Source: Microbacterium fluvii (GTDB lineage: Bacteria; Actinomycetota; Actinomycetes; Actinomycetales; Microbacteriaceae). From it: a DNA stretch of 64,000 bases. The translations under genes were made by a program, and so were the position numbers. This document shows positions 18,913-27,388 of this stretch, piece by piece; the first letter of the stretch is position 1; every line of letters begins with the position of its first letter. The stretch spans positions 1 through 64,000 of the forward strand of contig NZ_JAOPFX010000004.1 in the NCBI RefSeq assembly GCF_025515205.1, written 5' to 3'. The notes under the pieces are model-generated. The model was given only the letters and a program-made list of their open reading frames with translations, had not been told where the DNA came from and did no database searches.

Positions 18913-21030
18913 ATGACCATGACCTCACCGCCCCCGGGCACGCATCGGCGCCGTCGCGCCGGCGTCGTCGGGCTCATCGCCGCGGCGGTGCTCACGGTCG
19001 CTCCGCTGGTCGTGCCCGCAGCATCCGCCGATTCCGCGACGCCGACACCGAGTCCGTCGACCGCCTCCGGCACCGTGGAGTTCACCTTCACGCCCGTCAG
19101 CGGCGGCATCGTCGAGCAGGGCGACGCGCTGACCGTCTCGCTCACGATCGAGAACGGCACGGATGCGGTCGTCCCCCGCACGCAGGTCGACCTCTCGCTG
19201 GGCGCCACGCCGTTCGCCGACCGTGCCGCGCTCACCCGCTGGCTCGCGGGCACGACAGCGGGCGTCGTGACCGCCGCTGTCGAGCAGGCGACCATCCCGG
19301 CCGTCGGACCGGGCGACGTGAGCGGAACTGGAGTCGGGGTCGACGCCGACGATCCCGCGCTGGACGACCTCGCACCCGGGGTGTACCCGCTGCTGGCGGA
19401 GTACGAGCTGGAGGGGCGCAGCGCGTCGTCGACGAGCGTCATCGTGGTGCCAGACGACGAAGTGTCGGCCGATGTCGCGATCGTCGTGCCGATCGTGGCG
19501 CCCACGACCACGGCAGGGCTCCTCACCTCCGACCAGCTGGCCGAGCTCACCGCCGAGGGCGGCTCGCTCGATGCGCAGCTGGGTGCGGTCACCGGCACGC
19601 TGAGCATCCTCGCGATCGATCCGGCGATACCCGCGTCGATCCGCGTGCTCGGCGACGCGGCCCCGGCCTCGGCGATCGAGTGGCTGGAGCGCCTGGAGGC
19701 CCTCTCGAACCCCCGATTCGCGCTGCAGTTCGGCGATGCCGACGCGGGGGTGCAGGTGGCGTCGGGAAGAGACTCGCTCGCCGAGCCGATCTCGCTGCAG
19801 GCGTACATGTCGGCCGGCGACTTCGCGACCGGCGCCGAGGCCACGCCCAGCCCGACGCCGTCGGCGACGACCGACCCCTCGGCACCCGACTACCCGACCC
19901 TCGACGAGCTGCTCGATCTCGGCGCCGAGACAGACACCGCGATCGTCTGGCCCGCCGCCGACACGACCCCCGGTGCCGTCGCCGCGCTCGGTGCGATGGA
20001 TGCGGTCACGATGGTCTCGTCGGCGGCCACCTCGACCGGGGCCGGCGGCGCGACGGTGCCCGCTCGTGCCGATGCCGGCGACGCGGCGCTGCTGGTCTAC
20101 GACGACGACGCCTCCCGCGCACTGCTGGCCGCGAGCTCTGACGACACCTCCGCCACCCGCAACGCCGCCCTCACGGCCGTGACCGCGCAGCTGACGATGG
20201 CCGCCGCCGATGCAGACGGCGCGCCCCTCCTGGTCAGTCTCGGCCGCGCGACCGACCGCTCACGGGTGGCGCTGGGCGCCACGATCTCGGCGATCACCCG
20301 CACCCCCGGCATCGACGCGGTCGGCCTGGACTCGGTGCTGGCGGCGAGCCCCGTCGACGTCGAGCTCGCCGACGCCGTGACCTCCGAAGACCCCGCGCAG
20401 GCGGCATCCCTGCTCTTCGACGACGAGCAGCGTCTCACCGAGTTCGCCACCGTGCTCGACGATCCCACGCTGCTGACCGGGCCGGAGCGAGCCGAGATCC
20501 TGCAGCTGCTGGCCGTCTCGTGGACCCGGGACGACACATGGAGCGAGGCCGTCGCGGCGCACCGCGAGCAGAATGCCGCCACGAGAGACTCGGTCGGCAT
20601 CGTCGAGCCGACCTCCATCCAGCTGCTCAGCCAGGGCGCCTCGCTGCCGGTGTGGGTGCGCAACGATCTGCCCTACCCGGTCAACGTCGTTCTGCACGCC
20701 GAGCCCGACGACGTGCGTCTCGAGGTCGCCCCCACGACCGAGGTCGACGCCGCGAAGAGCAGCAACACGGCCGTGAAGGTGCCCGTGCAGGCGCGGGTGG
20801 GCAGCGGCGACGTCTCGGTCGATCTGTGGCTGCTGAGCCCCACCGGAGTCAGGATCGGCGGCGTCGAGCAGGCCGACGTGACCGTGCGTGCCGACTGGGA
20901 GCGCATCGGCATCGTGATCCTGGGCGTCGTCGTGGGCGGGCTCCTGGTCATCGGCGTCGTGCGCACGCTGCGCCGCCGGCGCGCGGATCGGGATGCCGCG
21001 GCCTCCGCCGACGAGAGCGTCGACGAGTGA
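18913..21030 (+). CDS. DUF6049 secreted/membrane-anchored protein
   Basis: 705 residues. A signal peptide (about 14-40, RRRRAGVVGLIAAAVLTVAPLV), a Thr/Ser/Pro-rich start, a long extracellular beta-rich body and a single C-terminal membrane helix (about 660-682, IGIVILGVVVGGLLVIGVV) with a basic then acidic cytoplasmic tail. DUF6049 genes are conserved directly before murJ in actinobacteria, suggesting a cell-envelope role, but the function is not known. Its stop overlaps the murJ start by four bases. AGGAG lies ten bases before the ATG. Confidence 0.87.
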   Translation: MTMTSPPPGTHRRRRAGVVGLIAAAVLTVAPLVVPAASADSATPTPSPSTASGTVEFTFTPVSGGIVEQGDALTVSLTIENGTDAVVPRTQVDLSLGATPFADRAALTRWLAGTTAGVVTAAVEQATIPAVGPGDVSGTGVGVDADDPALDDLAPGVYPLLAEYELEGRSASSTSVIVVPDDEVSADVAIVVPIVAPTTTAGLLTSDQLAELTAEGGSLDAQLGAVTGTLSILAIDPAIPASIRVLGDAAPASAIEWLERLEALSNPRFALQFGDADAGVQVASGRDSLAEPISLQAYMSAGDFATGAEATPSPTPSATTDPSAPDYPTLDELLDLGAETDTAIVWPAADTTPGAVAALGAMDAVTMVSSAATSTGAGGATVPARADAGDAALLVYDDDASRALLAASSDDTSATRNAALTAVTAQLTMAAADADGAPLLVSLGRATDRSRVALGATISAITRTPGIDAVGLDSVLAASPVDVELADAVTSEDPAQAASLLFDDEQRLTEFATVLDDPTLLTGPERAEILQLLAVSWTRDDTWSEAVAAHREQNAATRDSVGIVEPTSIQLLSQGASLPVWVRNDLPYPVNVVLHAEPDDVRLEVAPTTEVDAAKSSNTAVKVPVQARVGSGDVSVDLWLLSPTGVRIGGVEQADVTVRADWERIGIVILGVVVGGLLVIGVVRTLRRRRADRDAAASADESVDE

Positions 21031-22628
21031 GCGGCATCGGGCGGGCGAGCACGCTCATCGCAGCGGGCACGATCGTCTCGCGGCTGACCGGCTTCTTGCG
21101 CTCGATCGTGCTGGTCTCCGCCGTCGGGGCCACCTCGGCCGCGGGCAACGCCTTCACCGTCGCCAACCAGCTGCCCAACAACATCTACGCGATCATCTCG
21201 ACGGGGCTGCTCAGCGCGGTCGTGGTACCGCAGATCGTCAAGGCGGCCACCCACGATGACGGCGGCCGCGCCTTCATCTCGAAGCTGTTCACGCTCGGCA
21301 CGGTCGTGCTGCTGGTCACCGCCGTGCTCGCGACCCTCGCCGCCCCCTGGCTGGTGCAGCTGTACGCCCCCGACTTCCCCCCCGACCAGCAGGCCCTCGC
21401 CACGGCCTTCGCCTACTGGTGCCTGCCGCAGATCCTCTTCTACGGCCTCTACGCCCTCGTCGGCGAGGCGCTGAACGCCCGGCGCGTCTACGGACCGTTC
21501 ACGTGGGCCCCGATCGTCAACAACGTCGTCTCGATCGCGGGCTTCGTCGCCTTCATCGTGCTGTTCGGCCAGTCCCGCTCGGTCTCCGACTGGACGCCGC
21601 AGATGGTGGCTCTCATGGGAGCCACGGCGACCGGCGGCATCGTCGTGCAGGCCGGCATCCTGTTCATGTTCTGGCGGCGCACGGGGCTGAGCGTGCGACC
21701 CGACTTCCGGTGGCGCGGCGTCGGCCTCGCCGACATCGGGCGCCTCGCCGGCTGGACGTTCCTGATGGTGCTGGCCGGCCAGCTCGCCGGTCTCGTGCAG
21801 TCCCGGGTGCTCTCGGCGGCCGCCGCCGACGTCGCGGGTGCGATGGTGACCGCCAACGCGTGGCTGCTGTTCATGCTCCCCTACTCGATCATCGTGCTCT
21901 CGATCGGCACCCCCTACTTCACACAGCTCAGCGAGCACGCCCATGCCGGCCGCGACGACGAGGTGCGCCGCGACATCGATCGCAGCATCCGCACCCTGGG
22001 GCTGTTCATCGTGGTCGCCGCCGCCGCCCTGGCCGTTGCCGCCGTGCCCGCCTCGCGCATCTTCACCGACAGCGCCGCCGAGGCTCGGCAGGCCGCAGAG
22101 GTGCTGCTGTGCTTCCTGGTGGCCCTCGTGCCGCTCGCCGTGCTGTTCGTCATCCAGCGCACGTTCTACGCCTACGACGACACCCGCACCCCCTTCTGGT
22201 TCACGCTCGTGCAGTGCGTGCTCGTCGTCGTGACCGCCCTCGGCGCCCGCGCGGTGCTGCCCGTCGAGCACCTCGCCGCCGGCATCGCCCTCGGCCAGTC
22301 GCTGGCGAGCATCGTGCAGGTGGTGCTGGCCACCTGGCTGCTGCGCCGCCGCCTGGGCGCCCTGCACCTGCGCTCGTGGCTGCCCGCGCTCGCACGGTTC
22401 ATCGTCGCGGCGGCGCCTGCGGCACTCGTCGGCGGGCTGATCTTCCAGGCCACCGGCGGCGTCGACGGCTGGATGGCGCAGGAGAAGCTCCCCGCCGTGC
22501 TCGGCGCTGGCATCATCGGCGTGTCCGTCGTGCTGGTCTACGTCGGCGCGCTCGCGCTGCTGCGCGCACCCGAGCTGTCGATGGCGACCTCCGTCGTGCG
22601 GCGGCTGCTCCCCGGTCGCCGCGGCTGA
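21027..22628 (+). CDS. murJ: Lipid II flippase MurJ (MviN)
   Basis: 533 residues starting at a GTG that overlaps the preceding stop (GTGA). Begins GRASTLIAAGTIVSRLTGFLR, the family signature with the conserved arginine near the first helix, and has 14 or so membrane segments, with RVLSAAAADVAGAMVTANAWLLFMLPYSI and RTFYAYDDTRTPFWFT as other family motifs. It lacks the long cytoplasmic kinase-like extension seen in mycobacterial MviN. It carries lipid-linked peptidoglycan precursors across the membrane. Translationally coupled to the DUF6049 gene. Confidence 0.94.
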   Translation: MSGIGRASTLIAAGTIVSRLTGFLRSIVLVSAVGATSAAGNAFTVANQLPNNIYAIISTGLLSAVVVPQIVKAATHDDGGRAFISKLFTLGTVVLLVTAVLATLAAPWLVQLYAPDFPPDQQALATAFAYWCLPQILFYGLYALVGEALNARRVYGPFTWAPIVNNVVSIAGFVAFIVLFGQSRSVSDWTPQMVALMGATATGGIVVQAGILFMFWRRTGLSVRPDFRWRGVGLADIGRLAGWTFLMVLAGQLAGLVQSRVLSAAAADVAGAMVTANAWLLFMLPYSIIVLSIGTPYFTQLSEHAHAGRDDEVRRDIDRSIRTLGLFIVVAAAALAVAAVPASRIFTDSAAEARQAAEVLLCFLVALVPLAVLFVIQRTFYAYDDTRTPFWFTLVQCVLVVVTALGARAVLPVEHLAAGIALGQSLASIVQVVLATWLLRRRLGALHLRSWLPALARFIVAAAPAALVGGLIFQATGGVDGWMAQEKLPAVLGAGIIGVSVVLVYVGALALLRAPELSMATSVVRRLLPGRRG

Positions 22629-22722
22629 TCCACGGCGCGGGGCGGCGGGGCGGAATGCCCCGCGGTTACCATGTGTTGAGTCATCCGGGCGCAGTCGGCG
22701 CCCGCTCATGAGGGAGTTCGCA

Positions 22723-23709
22723 GTGCGTCAGGTCATCATCATCGGTTCGGGCCCAGCCGGCTACACCGCCGCGATCTACGCGGCTCGCGCGAACCTCGCA
22801 CCCCTCGTGCTGGCCAGCTCCGTCGAGGCGGGCGGCGAGCTCATGAACACCACCGAGGTCGAGAACTTCCCCGGTTTCCCCGAGGGGATCCAGGGCCCGG
22901 AGCTCATGGCCAAGATGCAGGAGCAGGCAGAGCGCTTCGGTGCCGAGATCGTCTACGACGACGTCACGGCGCTCGACCTCTCGGGCGACGTCAAGACGGT
23001 CACGATGGGCAGCGGCGCCGTGCACGAGGCCGAGTCGGTCGTCTTCGCCACCGGCTCCGCGCCCCGCAAGATCGGCATCGAGGGCGAGCAGCGCCTCTCC
23101 GGCCGCGGGGTCTCGTACTGCGCCACGTGCGACGGCTTCTTCTTCCGCGAGCGCGTCATCGCCGTCGTCGGCGGCGGCGACTCGGCGATGGAGGAGGCCA
23201 CGTTCCTCACGAAGTTCGCCTCGAAGGTCTACGTCATCCACCGCCGCGAAGAGCTGCGCGCCTCGAAGATCATGCAGGACCGGGCGTTCGCGAACGAGAA
23301 GATCGAGTTCGTCTTCAACAGCGCCGTGGTCGATGTGCTGGGTGAGGATGCCGTCACCGGCGTCGTGCTCGAGAGCACGGTCGACGGCTCGCGCACCGAA
23401 CTGCCCCTCGACGGCGTCTTCGTCGCGATCGGCAACGACCCTCGGACCCATCTCGTGCACGACCAGCTGCAGCTGACCGAGCACGGCACAGTGTGGGTCG
23501 ACGGCCGTTCGTCGCGCACGTCGGTGTCGGGTGTGTTCGCCGCAGGCGACGTGATCGACCCGACATACCGCCAGGCCGTCACCGCCGCCGGCAGCGGCAC
23601 CGTGGCCGCCCTCGACGTCGAGCACTACCTGGCCGCACGCGGCGAGGCCGGTGCGCCCGCCGCAGACGTCGCCGAGATCGACGGTCTCGACGAGGCCGAC
23701 GCCGCCTGA
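22723..23709 (+). CDS. trxB: Thioredoxin reductase
   Basis: 328 residues from the GTG at 22723, which has AGGGAG six bases upstream; an ATG 15 bases earlier has no such site. FAD-binding GSGPAGYTAAIYAARA at the start, the redox pair C133/C136 in SYCATCDGFFF, the NADPH-binding GGGDSAMEEATFLTKFA, and GVFAAGDVIDPTYRQAVTAAGSG near the end. Passes electrons from NADPH to thioredoxin, whose gene follows 60 bases later. An acidic 20-residue tail is a little longer than usual. Confidence 0.97.
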   Translation: MRQVIIIGSGPAGYTAAIYAARANLAPLVLASSVEAGGELMNTTEVENFPGFPEGIQGPELMAKMQEQAERFGAEIVYDDVTALDLSGDVKTVTMGSGAVHEAESVVFATGSAPRKIGIEGEQRLSGRGVSYCATCDGFFFRERVIAVVGGGDSAMEEATFLTKFASKVYVIHRREELRASKIMQDRAFANEKIEFVFNSAVVDVLGEDAVTGVVLESTVDGSRTELPLDGVFVAIGNDPRTHLVHDQLQLTEHGTVWVDGRSSRTSVSGVFAAGDVIDPTYRQAVTAAGSGTVAALDVEHYLAARGEAGAPAADVAEIDGLDEADAA

Positions 23710-23769
23710 GGAACAACCCGACGCCCTCGGGCGTTGCACATCACTGAGACTTCCACCTAAGGAGAACCC

Positions 23770-24093
23770 ATGACCGCCACCGCCACCTCTTCGGCCACCT
23801 GGGAGCAGGACGTGCTCCAGGCCGACGGCCCCGTGCTCGTCGACTTCTGGGCCGAGTGGTGCGGCCCCTGCCGCATGGTCTCGCCCGTGCTCGACGAGAT
23901 CCAGGCCGAGCACACCGGCAAGATCACGATCCTCAAGCTCAACGTCGACGAGAACCCCGACCTCGCGATGAAGTACCAGATCACCTCGATCCCCGCGATG
24001 AAGGTGTTCAACAAGGGCGAGGTCGAGACCACGATCATCGGCGCGAAGCCGAAGTTCGCCCTCGAGAAGGATCTCGCCGCTTACCTCGGCTGA
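23770..24093 (+). CDS. trxA: Thioredoxin
   Basis: 107 residues with the active site FWAEWCGPCRMVSPVLDEI (C31, C34) and the cis-proline in ITSIPAMKVFNKGE. General disulfide reductant, reduced by the TrxB encoded immediately upstream. AAGGAG is six bases before the ATG. Followed by a strong intrinsic terminator. Confidence 0.98.
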   Translation: MTATATSSATWEQDVLQADGPVLVDFWAEWCGPCRMVSPVLDEIQAEHTGKITILKLNVDENPDLAMKYQITSIPAMKVFNKGEVETTIIGAKPKFALEKDLAAYLG

Positions 24094-24107
24094 GCGTTCC
24101 ACGCACG

Positions 24108-24146
24108 AAGCCCCTGACCGGGAATACCTGGTCAGGGGCTTTTTCC
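24108..24146 (+). terminator. Intrinsic terminator after trxA
   Basis: AAGCCCCTGACC (24108-24119), loop of ten, exact inverse GGTCAGGGGCTT (24130-24141), then more T residues: the only clearly canonical U-tract terminator in the window. 15 bases past the trxA stop. Confidence 0.93.
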
Positions 24147-24164
24147 TGCTCGGCTGCCGCTTCG

Positions 24165-24506
24165 TCAGCTCGCTTCTGCGCGGGTGACGGCATCCCATCG
24201 TCGATGCGTGTCGGTGTCGAGCAGCCGCCACACGGCCTTCGTGAGCTCGGGGTAGTCGAGGGCGATCTGGCGGAGTACCCGGTAGTGGCGCGACGCGTTG
24301 GGGCGCACCCCGTCATTGGCGGCGATGTTCTCGGCGCGCAGCATCAACACCACGAGTTCGTCGACCGACGGGAGCTCTTCCATGAACTCCCACGGGTCCT
24401 CGCCGCCGCGCAGCCGTTCGTAGATGAGCACGGAGAGCTCGTCGGTCGCCTCCGCGCGCAGGAGTTCGAGGCTGGCCCGGCGCTGCGGGGGCGTCTCCTG
24501 CGTCAT
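24165..24506 (-). CDS. Conserved hypothetical protein
   Basis: 113 residues, soluble, mostly helical: an N-terminal helix LELLRAEATDELSVLIYERL, a short GGEDPWEFMEELPS turn, and further helices ending WRLLDTDTHRRWDAV. No domain is recognised. It lies 18 bases downstream of parB on the same strand and may be in the parAB transcript; this position beside parB is shared by related Microbacteriaceae as far as I recall. No functional claim. Confidence 0.7.
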   Translation of the reverse strand: MTQETPPQRRASLELLRAEATDELSVLIYERLRGGEDPWEFMEELPSVDELVVLMLRAENIAANDGVRPNASRHYRVLRQIALDYPELTKAVWRLLDTDTHRRWDAVTRAEAS

Positions 24507-24524
24507 ACCTCCAGCCTACGTCGG

Positions 24525-25508
24525 CTAGAGGTCGCCGTAGCCCGACTGGCCGAGTTCGTCGAGGATGCGATTGAGGTCCTGAATGCTGGCGAAATCGATG
24601 TTGATCTGGCCTTTTCGTGCCGTCAGACTAATCTTCACCCGCGTGTTGAGGCGGTCGCCCAGGCGCTCGGCGATGTCGTCGAGGTGTGCGCGTCGCGAGC
24701 CAGCCTGGGGTTTCGCCGGGCGCACGGACGACTCAGGACCCTTCGCCGCGGCTTCGGCGGCGCGCACCGAGAGGTCTTCGTTCACGATCTTGTCCGCCAG
24801 GCGCTGCATCGACTCGGCCGACGGCTGGGTGAGGATCGCGCGCGCGTGGCCGGCGCTGAGCACACCCGCCGCGACCCGCTGCTGCACGGGAACGGGGAGT
24901 TTCAGCAGGCGGATCGTGTTGCTGATCTGCGGACGCGAGCGGCCGATGCGCGAGGCGAGCTCCTCCTGCGTGATGCCGAAGTCCTCGAGCAGCTGCTGGT
25001 ATGCCGACGCCTCTTCGAGCGGATTGAGCTGCGAGCGGTGGAGGTTCTCGAGCAGGGCGTCGCGCAGCAGGTGCTCGTCGGAGGTGTCGCGCACGACGGC
25101 GGGGATCGAGGTGAGTCCGGCCTCGCGCGATGCACGGGTGCGGCGCTCGCCCATGATCAGCTCGTAGGTGCCGTCGCCCTTGTCGCGCACGACGACCGGC
25201 TGGAGCACGCCGAACTCCCGCACGCTGTGGACGAGCTCGGCGAGGTCTTCCTCGTCGAAGTTCGTGCGCGGCTGCCGCGGATTCGGAACGATCGCGTGCG
25301 GGTCGATGTGCACGAGACGCGCGCCCGGCACGGCGAGCAGGTCGGCATCCGATTCGGTGGTGTCGACCGTCTCGCTTCCGCTCTCGACCCGCTCGGCCAC
25401 TGCCGTGGGCGCCCCGGGGAAGAAGACGTCGACGGGGCGCGCCTCAGACGGCTCGCTCGTGGGAATGAGGGCTCCGATGCCCCGGCCGAGTCCGCTGCGC
25501 TTTGCCAC
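24525..25508 (-). CDS. parB: Chromosome-partitioning protein ParB
   Basis: 327 residues from a GTG whose first base overlaps the parA stop (TAGTGG). The CTP-binding ParB/Srx domain includes NPRQPRTNF, GVLQPVVVR and LIMGERRTRASREAG; the helix-turn-helix ITQEELASRIGRSRPQISNTIRLLKLP reads parS; and the C-terminal dimer domain ends in INIDFASIQDLNRILDELG. It loads at parS, slides and recruits SMC. Five parS or near-parS sites lie within 3.6 kb. Confidence 0.97.
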   Translation of the reverse strand: MAKRSGLGRGIGALIPTSEPSEARPVDVFFPGAPTAVAERVESGSETVDTTESDADLLAVPGARLVHIDPHAIVPNPRQPRTNFDEEDLAELVHSVREFGVLQPVVVRDKGDGTYELIMGERRTRASREAGLTSIPAVVRDTSDEHLLRDALLENLHRSQLNPLEEASAYQQLLEDFGITQEELASRIGRSRPQISNTIRLLKLPVPVQQRVAAGVLSAGHARAILTQPSAESMQRLADKIVNEDLSVRAAEAAAKGPESSVRPAKPQAGSRRAHLDDIAERLGDRLNTRVKISLTARKGQINIDFASIQDLNRILDELGQSGYGDL

Positions 25509-26467
25509 TAGGCGTTCCCTTCGTTCTCGCTCACGCCGTGGGTGGCGGTATCGCGCTGGATGATCTCGACCGCGGCCTCGCGGTAGGCGATGGCGCCGGC
25601 GGACTGCCCATCGTAGGCGATGACCGTCTGGCCGAAGCTCGGCGCCTCCGACACGCGCACCGAACGCGGGATGACGGTGTGCAGCACCTCGTTCGGAAAG
25701 TGCTCGCGCACCTCCTCCGCAACCTGCTGGGCGAGCCGGGTGCGCCCGTCATACATCGTGAGGATGATCGTCGACAGGTGGAGGCCGGGGTTGAGGTGCT
25801 TCTGGATCATCCGCACCGTGCCCAGCAGCTGGCTGAGCCCTTCGAGCGCGTAGTACTCGCACTGGATGGGGATCAGCACCTCGTGCGCCGCCGTGAAGGC
25901 GTTGATCGTGAGCAGTCCCAGCGAGGGCGGGCAGTCGATGATGACGAAGTCGAGCCGCTCCGTCGACTGGGCGAGATAGTCGTCGAGCGCGGTCTTCAGT
26001 CGGTGCTCTCGGGCGACCTGCGAGACGAGCTCGATCTCGGCGCCGGCGAGATGGATCGTGCTCGGCGCGCAGAGCAGATTGTCGGACTCGGGGCTCGTCT
26101 GCACGATGTCGGCGAGGGGGAACTCGTCGATCAGCATGTCGTAGACGCTCGGCACATCGGCGGTGTGGGGCACCCCCAGAGCCGTCGAGGCGTTGCCCTG
26201 CGGGTCGAGGTCGATCACGAGCACGCGCGCACCGACGGCTGCGAGGGCCGAGGCGACGTTGACCGCGGTCGTGGTCTTGCCCACGCCGCCCTTCTGGTTC
26301 GACACGGTGAGCACCCGAGTGCGCCCGGAGAGTCGCACATCGGCGATCTCCAGCGCCTTGCGCCGCGCGGTCAGATCCGCCAGTTCACGGGCCAGCGGGG
26401 TATCGCCGTACGAGAAGGAAGAGGATGCTGCCGGCTCGACATTGTCGGCATGTTTCACGTGAAACAC
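25508..26467 (-). CDS. parA: Chromosome-partitioning ATPase ParA (Soj)
   Basis: 319 residues. Deviant Walker A KGGVGKTTTAVN (about 61-72), Walker B region LDFVIIDCPPSLGLLT and VIDLDPQGNAST. It forms a DNA-associated gradient that moves ParB-parS complexes. The GTG start at 26467 abuts a perfect parS, whose bases encode residues 2-6 (FHVKH); an internal GTG in the same site could also serve. Such parS-encoded ParA N-termini are seen in relatives. Transcribed with parB. Confidence 0.96.
   Translation of the reverse strand: MFHVKHADNVEPAASSSFSYGDTPLARELADLTARRKALEIADVRLSGRTRVLTVSNQKGGVGKTTTAVNVASALAAVGARVLVIDLDPQGNASTALGVPHTADVPSVYDMLIDEFPLADIVQTSPESDNLLCAPSTIHLAGAEIELVSQVAREHRLKTALDDYLAQSTERLDFVIIDCPPSLGLLTINAFTAAHEVLIPIQCEYYALEGLSQLLGTVRMIQKHLNPGLHLSTIILTMYDGRTRLAQQVAEEVREHFPNEVLHTVIPRSVRVSEAPSFGQTVIAYDGQSAGAIAYREAAVEIIQRDTATHGVSENEGNA
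26451..26466. other. parS: parS site 1 (perfect), inside the start of parA
   Basis: TGTTTCACGTGAAACA, identical to the 16-base parS consensus. It overlaps the first codons of parA, so ParB bound here would cover the translation start and probably the promoter. Confidence 0.95.
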
Positions 26468-26584
26468 TCTTCCTCTCGCCTACCCCCGGACATCCCTCCC
26501 ACTCTACCCGCCCCTCCGCCCCCGCATCCGGCGAACTACCCCACCCGCCGTCCCCACCGCCGTCCCCGCCCGCTGTCCCCGCCC

Positions 26585-26622
26585 GCTGGTCGAGTAGCGG
26601 GCGAAGCCCGCGTATCGAGACC
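26585..26622. repeat. REP-like palindrome (family B), copy 1
   Basis: GCTGGTCGAGTAGCGGGCG followed by AAGCCCGCGTATCGAGACC: a GCGGGC/GCCCGC stem inside, with GGTCGAG/CTCGA-type outer arms. Two further full copies and diverged versions lie within 1.5 kb. Confidence 0.85.
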
Positions 26623-26624
26623 CC

Positions 26625-26640
26625 CGTGTCACGTGAAACA
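26625..26640. other. parS-like site 2 (two mismatches)
   Basis: CGTGTCACGTGAAACA matches the consensus at 14 of 16 positions; the right half-site is perfect. It directly follows a REP-like palindrome and lies 20 bases before the GIY-YIG gene's end. Confidence 0.65.
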
Positions 26641-26663
26641 CCTCCACCCTCAAGAGAGGAGCG

Positions 26664-26978
26664 TCACCCTTCCTCCCCAGGAAGCAGCGCCCCCCGAACC
26701 CGCGGGGGCTTACGACTCAGGGCGTTCAGCCGCTCGAGTCGACCGTGCACGAGCGCCAACCGCTTGGCACGCCCCCATCCCTGAACCTGCTTCTCCCGGG
26801 CGTAGGCCTCGTCGATCCGCTCGAACTCTTCGCTGTAGATCAGCCGCACCGGCCGGCGTCGCTTCGTGTACTCGGCCCCTTCGCCCACCTCGTGCTGCCA
26901 CAGCCGCTGCTCGAGATTGACAGTGCTGCCCACGTAGAGGCTCCGGTCACTGCACTCGAGGATGTACATCCATGCCAT
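26664..26978 (-). CDS. GIY-YIG nuclease-domain protein
   Basis: 104 residues from the ATG at 26978; a start at 27044 would add 22 residues of no recognisable content. WMYILECSDRSLYVGST is the GIY-YIG core with the variant YIL...YVG, followed by LEQRLWQHEVGEGAEYTKRRRPVRLIYSEEFER and AYAREKQVQGWGRAKR, the layout of the small UvrC-like (YhbQ) family. Family members are putative structure-specific nucleases of unclear role. It interrupts the usual parA-rsmG adjacency and is surrounded by REP palindromes and parS sites, suggesting an insertion here. Confidence 0.85.
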   Translation of the reverse strand: MAWMYILECSDRSLYVGSTVNLEQRLWQHEVGEGAEYTKRRRPVRLIYSEEFERIDEAYAREKQVQGWGRAKRLALVHGRLERLNALSRKPPRVRGALLPGEEG

Positions 26979-27077
26979 CGCCCCAGCCTTATGCAGCCGG
27001 CGGTCGAGCGAAGGAGCGCCCTTCACGATCAGGGAGGAGCTCACTCAGCATGACCACAGGGGAGGAGCGGTGTCAGT

Positions 27078-27117
27078 GATCTCGATACGGCGGCTGCGCC
27101 GCCTCCCCGATTGGCGG
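27078..27117. repeat. REP-like half unit (family B variant), copy 1
   Basis: GATCTCGATACGGCGGCTG followed by CGCCGCCTCCCCGATTGGCGG: shares TCTCGATACG with the full family-B unit, and has a CGGCGGC/GCCGCC stem. A second copy at 27282 differs in a few bases. Together with the next entries it fills the 410-base gene-free stretch 26979-27388. Confidence 0.75.
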
Positions 27118-27140
27118 ATTCCCGCCGGATACCCCCCACC

Positions 27141-27180
27141 GCTGGTCGAGTAGCGGGCGAAGCCCGCGTATCGAGACCAC
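27141..27180. repeat. REP-like palindrome (family B), copy 2
   Basis: Same 38-base unit as at 26585 (GCTGGTCGAGTAGCGGGCG then AAGCCCGCGTATCGAGACC), identical over that length, followed by AC. Confidence 0.85.
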
Positions 27181-27184
27181 CAGC

Positions 27185-27200
27185 CGTTTCACGTGAAACG
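27185..27200. other. parS: parS site 3 (perfect 14-base core)
   Basis: CGTTTCACGTGAAACG: the core GTTTCACGTGAAAC is perfect, with C and G as outer bases. Lies five bases after a family-B palindrome. Confidence 0.92.
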
Positions 27201-27234
27201 CGCCGCACGCCGGTCCAACCACCAGGCGCCCATC

Positions 27235-27275
27235 GCTGGTCGAGTAGCGGGCGAAGCCCGCGTATCGAGACCACC
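27235..27275. repeat. REP-like palindrome (family B), copy 3
   Basis: Third identical unit (GCTGGTCGAGTAGCGGGCG then AAGCCCGCGTATCGAGACC), extended by ACCA. Confidence 0.85.
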
Positions 27276-27281
27276 ACCCTG

Positions 27282-27321
27282 GATCTCGATACGGCGGCTG
27301 CGCCGACTCCCCGATCAGCGG
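27282..27321. repeat. REP-like half unit (family B variant), copy 2
   Basis: GATCTCGATACGGCGGCTG then CGCCGACTCCCCGATCAGCGG, a near copy of the unit at 27078. Confidence 0.75.
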
Positions 27322-27356
27322 GACGTCGGGCCCACCGGTCGCAACAGACCACCCGC

Positions 27357-27372
27357 CGTTTCACGTGAAACG
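27357..27372. other. parS: parS site 4 (perfect 14-base core)
   Basis: CGTTTCACGTGAAACG, the same sequence as site 3, 17 bases beyond the rsmG stop. Confidence 0.92.
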
Positions 27373-27388
27373 ACGGGGACGTGGAGGA

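Noticed and set aside
26979..27388. Repeated palindromes read at first as a CRISPR array
   Set aside because: Units are irregularly spaced, in both orientations and not separated by constant-length spacers; no cas genes.
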